Translations under genes and position numbers: made by a program
Source: Chromera velia
Taxonomy: Eukaryota > Sar > Chromeraceae
Assembly (NCBI GenBank): GCA_018398765.1
Contig: JAHBMJ010003220.1
Coordinates: 28,541 to 92,540, forward strand
DNA: 64,000 bases
Reading direction: 5' to 3'
The notes under the pieces: generated by a model
Databases searched by the model: none
What the model saw: the letters and a program-made list of their open reading frames with translations, nothing else
Told to the model about the DNA's origin: nothing
Part shown: piece by piece, positions 11,178-22,581 of the stretch
How the letters are laid out: every line of letters begins with the position of its first letter
Numbering within the stretch: position 1 is the first letter of the stretch

Positions 11178-13653
11178 ATGGAGGCGAAATTTAAAGGCCC
11201 GGAGAATCCACAGGGGGGGATCCTCAAAGGGTTCTGCGACCAGAATAAAGGCATTCTCGTATGATCAGGTACGTGGGTTAAGGGGTGAGAAGAGGGGTCG
11301 GTGTGCAGTTGCGGGTCTTGCTGGTCTGCCGTTTTCTTGGGGTGGTCAATAATTGGGGCACTTCAATCGGGGAAGTTCTCTTTGTTGTTGTTTGCTGTCA
11401 GGAGGATTTGAAGATTCGTCAGGTTGATGAATGGATACACAGACAGATGGAAGGCAAGGCAGACAAACGCTGAAGGAAAAAATCTAGACAACCAGTCGGA
11501 TACAGAGGCAGACAGATGAATTTTTTGACTCGCTGAGAATCAAAAGAAGTGTCTTTTGCCTTTTTTTTACCTTCTTTTCATTGCAGGGCTCTCTCGAGGT
11601 CTCTCTGCAGCCTGTGATTCCCCCCCTCGTGGCTCGCGTCCTTTCACCGTACGTCCTTTTTGGCCGCCGCCCAGGCAGAAAAGTCGTCTTCAGTCCGCAG
11701 GAGGAGACAGGGAAAGGAAAGGGGGGGCATGCAGGGGCTTTCTTCCGGCACATGCAGCTCATCGAGACCTGAATTCCCTTTGGATAGTAAAAGTTTGCTT
11801 TTTGGGGGAAAAGGAGGAAAGGAAGGGCACCAGAAGGGGGAGCAGACAGAGAAAGAGACTGACTGGGTCCTGGTGGGGAGGGAAGGCAGGGGTGAGTTTG
11901 AGGGATTCTCTGTTCTCCGCAGAGATTGGTGAATCAAGAGGTGGCACGTGGAGGCTTTGGAAAAATACGGAGTCCGAGCCCGCGGGGCCTCTCCGACTTT
12001 GCTCTTTAACGTACGTACCATCCGGGGGGCATGCAGAGGACGGAAAGCCTTTTTTTTTTTCTGGGGCACCCCCAACACCCTCTTCGCCGTGAAGGTGGAC
12101 GTACAGCCTACCTGCATGTATGCGGCTCAGCTGTTCCCTCGAAGGGAAAATCTGCCTGTATGCCTGATGGTCCAGTCCGGTTCGATCGTCCCGCTGGTGG
12201 GCCCGCAGCGGATCGAGGAAGGCCGCTGAGCGCCGCTTGAGTGAAGCAACCTTCCTGCCCTGCAGGCGTACAGGTCTGTTAGTATTTTGGTCTGTTTGCT
12301 AGGGCAGCGTGGAGTTGGGTGGAGAGAGACAGACGGCACGTTTGGAAACAAGGACTGATGAGTACCCTCCTCTATCCCTCATCGTTGTTTCTTTAGAACA
12401 CGCACAGACAGATGGAGTGATAGAAATCTCGGCAAGCATCCAAGCAGAAAAGTGAGAGGAGTCTTGAGGCCCCTTCTAAGCTACACCGTTTTGTCTCTCT
12501 TCCTCATTCCGAGTGCGCACGTAGAGATCTGAAGTTTCTCTTTCAATGAACTCTCAGGGCTGCACCTTTCCTTCTAGCTCATCACTGCTGTGCCTCTTCA
12601 CCTCCCTCTGTCATTGAATTTTCCCTCCCCCCAATGGCTTTGTACGTGCAGAGATGACCAAAGTACGCGAACGGCGTCGTGACATATTCCTTGGGCTTCT
12701 AGCCTAATGGAGCGCCGGCCTGTGTCCCTCTACCCCTCTTCTGGTTTTGCGGCCCAGAGTCCCTCTTTTGGCTCTTTGGATGACGTCCGCATCTGCGAGA
12801 ACACTAAAAGCTGTGAGGGAGCACACAGAAATCCTTAGAGCCCTCACTTCTTCTCTGTGGGTGAAGGGGGACTTTTCTATTCTCTGCAACATTCGATGGA
12901 TCTCCTCTCTCTCGGTACGTCAGTCAAGTGCATGCATGTGATCCTTTCTGCATGTCCTTAATTGTGTATGTCTCTTGTTTTGTCTGCATGGTTTTCTTTC
13001 ACACTGGACAAGCTTGATAAGCAATGCAATCGTGTAGTAGACCTCAACGAATGCAGATTGTCGAGCACGATGTTTCTACCCCAGCGTTTGTTTTTTTCTC
13101 CTTTTCCGGAACAAACAATTTTGTTTGTACATTTCTTTATACACGCTTGCCACTGCAGGTGCGCGAATCAGATGGCGAGAGAGTCCCTCCATGCCACGAT
13201 ACGTCACCCTACGTGATCGTGCATGATGCCGGTCCGCCGGTCCGCCGGCTGGAGGGCATGGACGTGATGGTGGACTCTGACTTCAGGCCGTGGTGAGTGA
13301 TGCATTATTTCTTTTACAGTATGTTTGGGCCTCTCTGTTTCCATCGATCGCTGTTTGCCTGCCTGGCTCCTAGCCTGCTTGACCGTCTGATTATCAATAA
13401 AGTTCGGATGGGTCTGACCATCGATCCGATTCTGCACCTATCAAGCTTTTGTTCGAATAAAGACTGCCTGCTACAGATTTTGTCAGGTTGCCTGACGACT
13501 TGCGTGAGGATGAACGAGAGAAATCTGCATGGAAGGGGACGAAAAGGGCATGATTTTCTCCTCTCTGACTGTTTTTTTGCTGCTTCTCTTCCGAGCCGTG
13601 CATGCAGCCAGAAAGGAGAAAGAGGCGGGGCCCTCGATGGATCAATCGACTGA
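11178..13653 (+). CDS. Possible multi-exon gene with C2-like exons
   Basis: Weak model. A start at 11178 (MEAKFKGPENP) can run to a GTATGA donor near 11260. An exon behind TTGCAG (from 11587) reads GSLEVSLQPVIPPLVARVLS then PYVLFG, in phase. A third exon (13159-13292, acceptor CACTGCAG, donor GTGAGT) reads CHDTSPYVIVHDAG and VMVDSDFRPW. SPYVLF and SPYVIV resemble the S-D-P-Y-V strand of C2 domains, which bind lipids or Ca2+; the usual Asp is absent from both. The exons between are not resolved, so the spliced protein cannot be given. An alternative is that only some of these exons are real. Confidence 0.3.
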
Positions 13654-13745
13654 AGTGGACGTGGGAGGTCCTCCCGCCTGATCCCGCCGGGCTTGATCGA
13701 ACTTCATGCGGACGTGAAGCTGGATCGAAGAGGGAGAGTGCCTGG

Positions 13746-13746
<1 letters not shown>

Positions 13747-13801
<55 letters not shown>

Positions 13802-13802
13802 G
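13747..13802. repeat. Compound (CA)n(GA)n microsatellite
   Basis: CA repeat passing directly into GA repeat. A larger copy of the same design is at 14262-14392. Confidence 0.95.
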
Positions 13803-14258
13803 TGCAAAAGAAAAAGAGAAAAAGAGGCAAAAAGAAACTAGAAAGCTCCCACAGAAAGGCGAGATGCAACGGACACCTGGTCGACAAGTGCAGAGAGAGG
13901 TGTGACTGCGACTCCCGGAAACGGGACTCGGCCTCCGCTTGGAAACGAGTTTGCATGCTGGCTGGCAAGTGAAGCCAAGCTTGCCGACCAGAAAGAAGCA
14001 CCAAGGCAGAAAAACAAAAAAAAAACAGATAGAGGGGAGGGACCGAGGGGTGCCGCAGAGTGGGAGAGCAGTCACTTTCTCCCCCCCCAGAGCTTCGGTT
14101 CGTACGGGGTCGCATGCTGCCGGGGTGCGGAGGTCGAGGGTATTTCACTTGCCGCCTTTTGCACAAATAAGGAATGGTAGGCACGAGCATCGTACTAATG
14201 CTGTGCGAATGGAAACAGAAGAGAATGGAAGGGGGGGCATAGAGAGACAGCCTGGCCC

Positions 14259-14261
<3 letters not shown>

Positions 14262-14295
<34 letters not shown>

Positions 14296-14303
14296 CACAC
14301 ATG

Positions 14304-14334
<31 letters not shown>

Positions 14335-14353
14335 ACACACACACACATGCACA

Positions 14354-14389
<36 letters not shown>

Positions 14390-14392
14390 CAC
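14262..14392. repeat. Compound (CA)n(GA)n microsatellite
   Basis: Interrupted CA repeat of about 110 bases ending in GA repeat. Long His-Thr and Cys-Val ORFs here are translations of the repeat, not genes. Confidence 0.95.
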
Positions 14393-14620
14393 AGACACAG
14401 ACACAAACACTCACACACACATACATTCAGACAGGTGCCCGACCTCACCTCAGTGCAAGGACCGTCAGAAGAAGGCGGCCGCTGCCGAACGGAAAATGAC
14501 AGCGGTTTCTCCAGGAGCAAGGAGTCAGTCGGTGTTTGTATATTTTTGTTTGTGTGCATGACCCTCAAAGAGAAAAAAGTGATCCAGCGTTCAGCCTATG
14601 CAGAAGCAAGATTCCCCCTT

Positions 14621-14622
<2 letters not shown>

Positions 14623-14669
<47 letters not shown>
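14623..14669. repeat. (TGCC)n microsatellite
   Basis: About eleven TGCC units. Near it, 14820-14841 holds an uninterrupted TGCATGCATGCATGCATG run. Confidence 0.9.
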
Positions 14670-14670
<1 letters not shown>

Positions 14671-15297
14671 GCGCAGCATCATTCGATCGCTAGCTGATCC
14701 CCTGCATGCAGCAAAGATCGAAGAGACGCTGCATCTTATGGGGCTTGGAGGTGTGCTGGCTGGCAAGGTTGGAATGACAATTAGGCAGTGTGCGTGTTTC
14801 GTCACTCTATCTCGATCGGCTGCATGCATGCATGCATGCATGGAGGGTGTGTGACTGAAAGGTTAATTGTCTTTCTTTCTTCTGCCTGACAGGGACTGGA
14901 TCTTGTTTTTGTCTCTCTCGTTGCTTCTCTGAATGTGTCATGCAACAGAGACTGATTGAGTATCATCGGAAGAGCTCGATCCGGTATGCAGAATTAAGTG
15001 CGAGGGGCCGGCCTTTCATTTATTCGAAAAAGATCGAAGCTTCCATCGAGAAGAGACAATGCCATGATGGAGTCTAAGGGGCCGGCCTGTCCTTCCCTTC
15101 CAGTTGGCGAGACCGTACGACATCGTGCACACCTAGGATGGACATGATTGGTTTTGGTTAGTGATTTATAATAGTGATGTCTTTTTTCTTGATGTTCTGA
15201 TTGCAGATCCTTGCTAGCTTTCCTTTCCACGATCCGTCTCTCGCCATACATTTCTTTTCTCACTATCCTGCTCCCTCCTTCCTCTTTCTGCATGCTC

Positions 15298-15374
15298 TCC
15301 CTCCCTCCCCCTCCCTCTCTCCCTCCCTCTCCCCCTCCCTCCGTCCCTCCCTCCGTCCCTCCCTCCGTCCCTCC

Positions 15375-15413
<39 letters not shown>
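15298..15413. repeat. (CCCT)n / (CT)n pyrimidine tract
   Basis: Pure pyrimidine except for CCGT variants, ending in (CT)n just before a CACAG at 15423-15427. It could act as the polypyrimidine tract of that acceptor. Confidence 0.9.
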
Positions 15414-15415
<2 letters not shown>

Positions 15416-15427
15416 CTGACGGCACAG

Positions 15428-15679
15428 TTTGGTCTCGGTTTCTCAATCATGTTCGGCCTGTTTTTAGTGAATGTCACACTTGGTCTGCTTTTGTTTCCCA
15501 TTGCCATCGGACCCTTGCAAAGATTTATAGCCCCCTACCTGCAATCGCGCTACCACGAATTCATTCTGTGTCCTTTCCTGCGTGCAGACTCACAGGATGC
15601 TCCCGTGCACTGGAACAGAAATTTAGAGCGTCGGGTCGCATGCAGCATGAACGAACCCGTTGATGAGGGACCGTTGTAA
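15428..15679 (+). CDS. Possible last exon with one membrane segment
   Basis: Behind the CT tract and CACAG acceptor the frame reads FGLGFSIMFGLFLVNVTL and continues hydrophobic (LLLFPIAIGPL), then turns polar to a TAA at 15677-15679: 83 codons. This is what a C-terminal membrane anchor exon would look like, and it might end the C2-like gene upstream. There is no homology I recognise, so it may equally be chance. Confidence 0.25.
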   Translation, partial: FGLGFSIMFGLFLVNVTLGLLLFPIAIGPLQRFIAPYLQSRYHEFILCPFLRADSQDAPVHWNRNLERRVACSMNEPVDEGPL

Positions 15680-16129
15680 TCTATACTTGGGTGGACTGAT
15701 GGGGATGCAGATCCCTTCAAGTCATCCGGACCGAATAAAGTGCATCGCTTTGCTGGCTGGCTGTATGCGTGGCACTGGCACCAGTTGGATCGAGCCCAAG
15801 TGACCGCAGAGACAAGGGGCACGCAGGAGAAATGGACCCCCAGAGCAGCGAGCGCAAGGTTCAAGCTGAGTCGTTTGAGAGCGCAGTGAAACAAGAGGAT
15901 GCATGGGATCGGCAGATGCATGATGTACTGTGTGGGCAAAATGGCAGGGCCTGGGGGATTCGTTTTGTGCTGCTTTTGGGCGGGTCGTGTATGTCCTCCT
16001 TTTGGCCTTGCATGCATCCTAGCATGCAACAACTTCAACTAGATTTCTCAACTGTATTTACACTTACTGTTACTGCCACTTGCTGGCATCTTCTCTGAAA
16101 CACCGTGACACAGCCAGAGGCATAACTCG

Positions 16130-17687
16130 GCAGTATCGAATTAAGAGAGCTTACTTAACATTTGCATTTGATGTATGAAACAAACTTGCACTGATTTACA
16201 TTTTTTAAGTTATTAGCTAATACATACGGTTTATTAAAAATATAAATATATGTTATTATTAAGTTATATATTATAAGTAACATGTGATTTAGCATGTAGG
16301 TCAGAAATCTATTTTTGGAAACGCCTCAAAGTTGAGGTTTAAAAAGCTAAGTGGCGGTGAAGGCAGCCAGAGTAGCAGGCCGAACGTTAAACTATTATTA
16401 TAAAATGTATGGTAAATTAATTGTTTGCATAATATGATGTAAGAATCACAGTAAAATCGATAGAATTGATATGATGATAACTTAGATTATAACGTAAAAC
16501 TTACAGAAACTATAATATATAACCAAAAAGCCTGGTCAGGCCCGTACCGCTCCCGGCTGAAGAAAAATACTAATTAAGAAGCCATGCAGAGCCAGCTGTA
16601 TTACAACTTGCAATAGTCCAGGAATTTGTCCCTAGCCGGTTTACTTTATTAATGAATTACTGCATTCTCAGCCAGGCAGCCAAAAAGGTAAGGTTGCTAG
16701 CTAAGAACTTAAATATTTAGTTAGTTACTATAGTTTTAGTAAGATGGGGGGTGGTGCACATATAGGGAACGGCCTCTTAGGTTTGAGTGACCCGTGTAGG
16801 GGCGCCGATTTAGGGGCTGCGGCTAGGCTANGGCCTGCAGCAGGTTATAAATATGGGGGGCAGAGGCGGCCGCCGGCCAGCCAGGGGGGGTAGGCAGGAA
16901 GGCTAGCTAGGCCATTGACGAATCAGATACAGCATTGAGCATACGTTTTTGTTTTAAGCTTCTTCAGATAATGAAATTGCCTTTAATAATTTTAATTTTT
17001 TACTTTTTACAGATATATAGATTGTGATAAGAGCCTAAGAAATGATAAAAACGTTAGAAAGCACTAAAACTAGCACTAAAACATTGAAAAAACGTGTTAA
17101 AACTAAAAAGTGAATATTAAAAACTCTAGCAAAAACTGCACGTTTACGCTAATCACCTTAGCCAATCAGTCAATACCTAGCTTAATACTATGTAGTAGTA
17201 GCAGTAGTAAAAGTGAACCGGTTTTTGAACTTAATTTAGGTTCATTAGTTTGAAGTGAACCTTGAACCCTTCCCTACCAGTACCGTACCAGTACGGGCCT
17301 CCATTATTCTAGTAGCAATTATAGCTAGAATTATAGCCAATTATTCAATAGATATATTTAATTAATATTATATTGATAATGTATATCATAACGTATGAAA
17401 AAAAAAATCTTATCAATTTTTTTTTTGAAAAATCTATTTTATACGAGAATCGTAACGAGATCATAAGTCAATATACGAACTAAACTAGGTACTAAATGAT
17501 ATTATTGAACACTAATATTAAAAATGAGGAGGAGTTATAGTTATAGCCTAGCTTCGATGGTGTTGTTTCATCGTTCAATTCCGGCATGCAGGAAGGGTCC
17601 ATGTAAACTGGCCGGTCCTAAGCTATATAGTCTGAGGAAGAGCTCATAGGTGGTTGAGGTCGAGTGTATATTGCTAGGCTCCCAGAA
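16130..17687. other. AT-rich island between convergent genes
   Basis: About 1.5 kb of A+T-rich sequence without ORFs, rich in CTAG, TAGC and poly-A/T words, with an N at 16831 in a short GC-rich interruption (16790-16920). It separates a plus-strand region from the 3' end of the minus-strand nuclease-like gene. Confidence 0.8.
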
Positions 17688-19484
17688 TTACAGATGAACG
17701 GCTGAGTCTGAGTCAGAATTAGTTGTAGCAGCGAAACCCCTGCTTTGTCTGGAAAAGAGGAGGCTGGACGACTCTATTCCTGCAGCGGTTGAATCTGATG
17801 CATCAACTCTCCATTTGATGAGACGAGAAGAGCGCCGGTTCCGAGGTTTGGCCCTCAGTGGACTTCGGGAAAAATCGAGGGTAAAAGTTTTCACGCCTAC
17901 CTGACCTCCCTGTCTAGTAGATACGACCCCCTCTTTTACAAGCTCTGCCATTGGAATCAGATAGAAAAAACGCCATCTGTTCTTTGTGTCGTCTTCTATG
18001 GATGGGCTGGTCGCCATTTGGCGACTTCCGACTTCCTGATATGCAGAGTCATTCTGAGGAGAGCTGACTAAGAGGAAGTCGAAGTCATCTTCATAGTACG
18101 GAACGGTCAGTTGTCCCGTTCTTTTCCTCGTTGTGACAAGGGAACTGCCAGGCCCGTCGTCTGACCAATTCACGGAAAAGGCACTTTTTAGCTGCAGCCT
18201 CTGCCACTGTCTCTGGGGGCAGTCCACAAGACGAATTTCTAAGTCGTACGGAAGACTCGCACAACGGGCTTCTCGAGTTTCCACCTCTTCGGGAATGGAT
18301 CCAAACAATTCTAAGCATTTCTGCAGCATTTTCCACTCTGCCAAATGCGCTCGACCCAGCTGCGTCTGGAGAGTGGCAAAGCTCTCTAACTTAACCTGTG
18401 AACTCTCTCCCCTTTTTGCTCTTTCCCAAAGGGATAGCAGTCTTCGTCCCACATGACGAGAACACGATTGTTTCTGCTCAAAACTACACCTCCTCTCTTC
18501 AGTGTCGTGCTTGCCACCACGACAAATTGAAAGCTTTCCTGGAGGCGCGAGATACTCAAAGTACCCCCCAGGGAAAATCCATACAAGCGGTGGTTCCTGC
18601 AATCCTTTTTGCAAAGAAATGCAAATCACAGACATTCCACTGTATCCACTAACATCTTGGAACTCCCAGGTTTGCCTCCTTCGCCCCGGGCGGTTCTTCG
18701 AGTGAGAGGTCCTCGACTTGACCTGTACAGGTAACCAGAGGTCTTCTGAACACCCGATGGGCCGAACCGCGATGTCTGCTTTCGCAAAATGGGGAAGAGG
18801 GATGGAGGGTTCCTCTAGTCCCCCAAAGTCTCCAGACGGGCGGAGGGATTCTCGAAGCAACATAATAGCGGAACGCTCTACCTCGTGGAGGTCATAGCAC
18901 GCTTTGGTGTCACCATTGGTGCCTTTGTCATGGTCTGAGGATGTGTGCGTAGAGATGAGCCTGCGGCCACCTGAGGTGTGAGATGCTCTGTGTCGGTCCT
19001 CTTTGAAAATCGGAAGAGGCAAATGAAAAAGTCTTGGCGGCAATACTCCGTGCTCTGTCGCCTTCAATTGATCACACAGGGAGGCTCCAGTACTCTGTTT
19101 TTGACGGACAAGGCCAGAACTGGGTCTACATGCAACAGTCACCCTTTCACTCCGATCGATTGGCACGCGCGTGTTCCGCTGATGAGGATGCCTGACCAGA
19201 ATCCTTTGGGCGACTTGTTTTTGTCCTTTCAAGGCAAGGGCAGATTCTCTCGAAAACTCCGCGACACCAACAAGGCCTCTCTTGAAGAAGACGCCGGCGA
19301 ACATGTGTGCAACAGATGAGCCACAACGTTGAGATTGCACCTCGAAGGTATTTTGACTGGTATAGTGAGAACAGAAATTCAGCACATTCAAGAGACATAT
19401 CCCATTTTGACTGCACCACCACGCTTGTTGAGCTCTGTACGCGTTCCTGTACACGACACTTACACATATGGAAGATTGTTGCAA
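17688..19484 (-). CDS. Intronless protein with two PD-(D/E)XK nuclease-like modules
   Basis: A 598-codon open frame with no intron. Residues 200-310 read as a restriction-endonuclease fold: a helix with E201/E203, then FAKADIAV with D237, then LWLPVQVKS giving Q254-x-K256, then WEFQDVSGYSGMSVICIS. The Q-x-K form of the catalytic motif is known in Mrr-type members of the superfamily. Residues 410-520 look like a second, diverged copy: LEIRLVD, then QRLQLKS (Q431-x-K433), YYEDDFDFLLVSS and WRFFYLIPMAEL. Between them is a charged helical linker. The family is normally involved in DNA cleavage; activity here is inference. The first 60 codons lack family features, so the true start may be an internal Met (M61). 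It is divergent from the ubiquitin-protease gene and its tail faces an AT-rich island. Confidence 0.7.
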   Translation of the reverse strand: MQQSSICVSVVYRNAYRAQQAWWCSQNGICLLNVLNFCSHYTSQNTFEVQSQRCGSSVAHMFAGVFFKRGLVGVAEFSRESALALKGQKQVAQRILVRHPHQRNTRVPIDRSERVTVACRPSSGLVRQKQSTGASLCDQLKATEHGVLPPRLFHLPLPIFKEDRHRASHTSGGRRLISTHTSSDHDKGTNGDTKACYDLHEVERSAIMLLRESLRPSGDFGGLEEPSIPLPHFAKADIAVRPIGCSEDLWLPVQVKSRTSHSKNRPGRRRQTWEFQDVSGYSGMSVICISLQKGLQEPPLVWIFPGGYFEYLAPPGKLSICRGGKHDTEERRCSFEQKQSCSRHVGRRLLSLWERAKRGESSQVKLESFATLQTQLGRAHLAEWKMLQKCLELFGSIPEEVETREARCASLPYDLEIRLVDCPQRQWQRLQLKSAFSVNWSDDGPGSSLVTTRKRTGQLTVPYYEDDFDFLLVSSPQNDSAYQEVGSRQMATSPSIEDDTKNRWRFFYLIPMAELVKEGVVSTRQGGQVGVKTFTLDFSRSPLRAKPRNRRSSRLIKWRVDASDSTAAGIESSSLLFSRQSRGFAATTNSDSDSAVHL

Positions 19485-19807
19485 GAGTATCAGGAGTGTT
19501 GCAATTTAACTTGCATGTGGTGCAACACGCAAGCGTTGCATGCAGTGCATGTTGCACCGCGTTATACACTGTGTTGCACATTGCACGAGACTTTCTCTCC
19601 CGTGTGCACAGTGCACTCGACTATGTCTATATGCGTTTGGTGCACTTCCTTCTCGCCGTTCTCGGTCGAAGAGTCTCTCTCGGGGGCGGGAAAAGAAGCA
19701 AGGCAGGGCAACACCCGAAGGACTTTCTTGTCGTTTGTTTCCTCCACGCTGGTTGCCAGCCGCCCCTCGGCCCTGATCGAGCAGGAAAAGGTTGTTTGTT
19801 TTGGCAA
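19485..19807. promoter_or_regulatory. Divergent 5' intergenic region with TGCA cluster
   Basis: Lies between two head-to-head genes. At 19500-19600 it carries many TGCA and GTTGCA words (TTGCATGCAGTGCATGTTGC at 19535), some forming a near-palindrome. Such TGCATGC words are ApiAP2-type binding sites in apicomplexans; function here is inferred. Confidence 0.4.
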
Positions 19808-19999
19808 ATGCAGAGCCCTTTGCACGAAGCGAATGAGGGGGGAGACAAAATAGACAGTACATTGCTACTCCATGAGCGAATGTGTAACAAACTAGGACGG
19901 AAGCTTGACGAGCAACAAGGAGCATACGAATTCTTTATCTTAATTCGTGAGGCCTTGGAAGAGGAAAACCCGGAGCTTTCGAAGGTCCGTCCGCAGATG

Positions 20000-20036
<37 letters not shown>

Positions 20037-20063
20037 TGTGTGTGAGTGTGTGTGTGTGTGTGT

Positions 20064-20102
<39 letters not shown>

Positions 20103-20117
20103 TGTGTGTGTGTGAGT

Positions 20118-20156
<39 letters not shown>

Positions 20157-22581
20157 CGCCAAACATCCACCCACATCACACTCACCACATCCACTACCTC
20201 ACCCCAACACACACACGCCCGCTCCCCCACACCACGTTCCTTTTTCTCCTTCAGTCTATTGTAGTCCCTTTTTGTACTGTATCCGAAAACGAAAAAGAGA
20301 GGGAAGAACATTTGCAACGTCTGTATGCTTTGTGAGTGCTGCCTCGCTTTCTTATGCTTTCTTGTGAGTGCACCTTCTTTTGAAAGCTTTCGGCCGCTCC
20401 TGGAGTGTCGACTGCTGCGAAATTGCGCGATTTGATTTTTTGTTCTCCCTTTCACATGTTTTTGTCTCCCATGTGTTCACATGTGTGCAGAACCCTCTCT
20501 GGGAGGAGTTTTTTCGGGGCTCTCTCATCGAAAGATTGGTCAAGAAGAAGGAGGGGGGGACAGAAGATGTGGAGTCGGGGGGAGAGCAGCCGTTTGAGGA
20601 CATCAAAGTTTAACTTAACGTGGGATGCCGTTCAGTGCAACAGGGAGTCGAGACTTTCTTTGGGGAAGAAGACGTTGAGTATGGGGAAAAGGGGGGCAAG
20701 TAAAAGGAGGTGTTCGGTTGTCCAACGCACTCAGTACATTGAACGTCACGGTGCCGAAAAGGTGGGTGTCCCCTCTTGAAATGAAAGTTGTCCTTATTCC
20801 ATTTCTAGATACTGTTGAAGAAGAGCCGACAGTTTTTCGGAAATTCGGATTATGCTCGTCATCCTTTTATGCCTTTTCTTTACAATGCACACGAACACAT
20901 TTCAAGACAAATTCGCGCAGATTGATCTCCTCTTCAACGTCAGACTTTCAGATCGTTGAAAGCAAATCAGAGTAGGCAGCATTGCTCCTTTATCCTTGGC
21001 AGAAACAGTTCAATGATGTCACCTTGATATGTTCTGCAAATATTCAGGATGAAGGGTGTGTGGAAGCGCCCACCATCCTTGACATGTCGCCCTATGCGGC
21101 CAGGTCGTTGGGCGTAGACGGGAGCGACTGGACGTACGAGTTGTCTGCAGTGTTCAACCACATCGGTCAGCCTGATCGAAAGACTATCGGCACATCTTTC
21201 GATGTTCAATTAAGCAAATGCACGTGCTACGTGTTGGTGGGGATGAAACACCATCTCCTTTTTCTTCTGTCCTCGTTTGTTAAATTTGAATATACATAAA
21301 TCTGAGACCAAACATGTCTGGCTTTATTCCTGCAGGAACGGCGGAGGAGGGACACTACATGGTTTTTGTGAAGCGACGTTCTACCTGGGTGCATTTCAAT
21401 GACGCTGCAGAGCCATGCAGAGGAGTTTCCAGAAAGGGAAGTTCTGATGGGGGAGGATGCCAGCATGTTCGTTCCTGTCCCCCACCACCCTGCTGCATGG
21501 GGGCGGAGGGTTTCCTGACAGTGTCAGGATCTCAATGCCCCCACGGGCGCCGCACCTACTTCCAACTCCGCCACGCCTCCCCCGACCACCGCACCTACAC
21601 GACGTCCATGGAGGAGCTGCGGGACCTGCCAGTGGTGGGGGAGGCACAGGGGGGGGTACGTGAGGATGGACCTCGAGGCTGCAAACAGGGACAGATCACA
21701 GTCGGTGAGTGTGTGTTCGCGTTCGCAAAAGATGATCAAAAACCACTGTGTTTCATCTTCAAGTTTCAGAAGGCTCCTGTTTACATTTTTGCACTTTGAA
21801 ATTCTTACCGACGCACCTTCTGGTGCTTTACTTTTGTCGCTCGGTTTGACCGACGTGATCTTTTTCACTTCTTTCCATGCATACGATCACATTTGCAGGA
21901 GCCCTCCCGGAAGTTGGTAGCCCTCCTCGAAAAAAGGGAACAGGAGATCCTCAAAGAGGAAAAGAAATCTCGGTGCGTGCGTCAGCATATATCAAGATAG
22001 GGCGGTTTTTGTGATGGTCTACATGGGGCACACTCAAAAAGGGGGTGACCAACATTTTCCCCCTCACGCGACGTTCTTTCCACAAAAGACACCCTTCAAA
22101 ATCTTTCAAATTGCCACACACAGACAGCTCTTCTTTTCTGCTCCTTATGCAGTAAAGACAGACGCTCGAACGTGAACGTCGAGACTTCGGTCTTGCGAAC
22201 GCATGCAAAGGAGAAAGAGAGAAAAGCAATACAGCGGAAGAAAAGACATGCACAGAGTCCTGATGGTCAACTTCAAAAATCAGATTGAGATAAATGGGAG
22301 ACAATCTTTGGTCTCTTTTTTTCCTCCTCGTTTGACCTCCTGCACACCTGTATGTGTGAATGCGCATTTGGACTTGCAGATCTGTGTCCAGCTTCGGGAG
22401 TTCACTTCTCTCCAAGGTGCTTTCCCCCTTCAAGGTTTTTGGTTGGGGTGGAGATTCAAATTCAGAATCTTCGTCTTCTTCCTCCTCCTGCTCCACGTGC
22501 GGAAAGAAAGAGGATGCAGCAGAGGAAGCGAGGAGGATGGAAGAGAAGGGGGAAAAAGTTGAAGAAAAGAAGAATGAGTGA
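19808..22581 (+). CDS. Ubiquitin-specific protease (USP)-like, degenerate or pseudogene
   Basis: Exons carry the USP core in order. Exon 19808-19984 has LDEQQGAYEFFILIREALEE (the QQDA-EF motif). Exon 20491 onward has NPLWEEFFRGSL, then PFEDIK. Exon 21048-21165 has LDMSPY and YELSAVFNHIG. Exon 21336-21655 has GHYMVFVKRR with the catalytic His and WVHFNDA with the Asn/Asp. Exons 21899-21972 and 22380-22581 add a helical and Ser-rich tail, and phases agree across the last four exons. USPs cleave ubiquitin from substrates. Two oddities: no cysteine box (NLGNTCYMNS type) is found upstream, and a TAA at 20611-20613 interrupts the frame between PFEDIKV and SVQQGVETFFGEEDVEY, which otherwise continues the USP core. 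The zinc-binding and LKRF segments between 20700 and 21047 are not recognisable. A pseudogene, or unusual splicing, is likely. Confidence 0.6.
20001..20153. repeat. Intronic (CT)n(GT)n microsatellite
   Basis: CT repeat followed by interrupted GT repeat, in the first visible intron of the USP-like gene. Confidence 0.95.

Noticed and set aside
13642-14568. 308-codon minus-strand ORF full of Cys-Val and Leu-Ser repeats
   Set aside because: It is the translation of (CA)n(GA)n microsatellites; the same pattern appears at every such repeat in the window.
19497-19550. A possible USP cysteine box reading NLTCMWCNTQALHAV
   Set aside because: It needs a two-residue gap relative to NLGNTCYMNS, arises from the TGCA-rich repeat, and its frame does not join the next exon by a clear splice pair.
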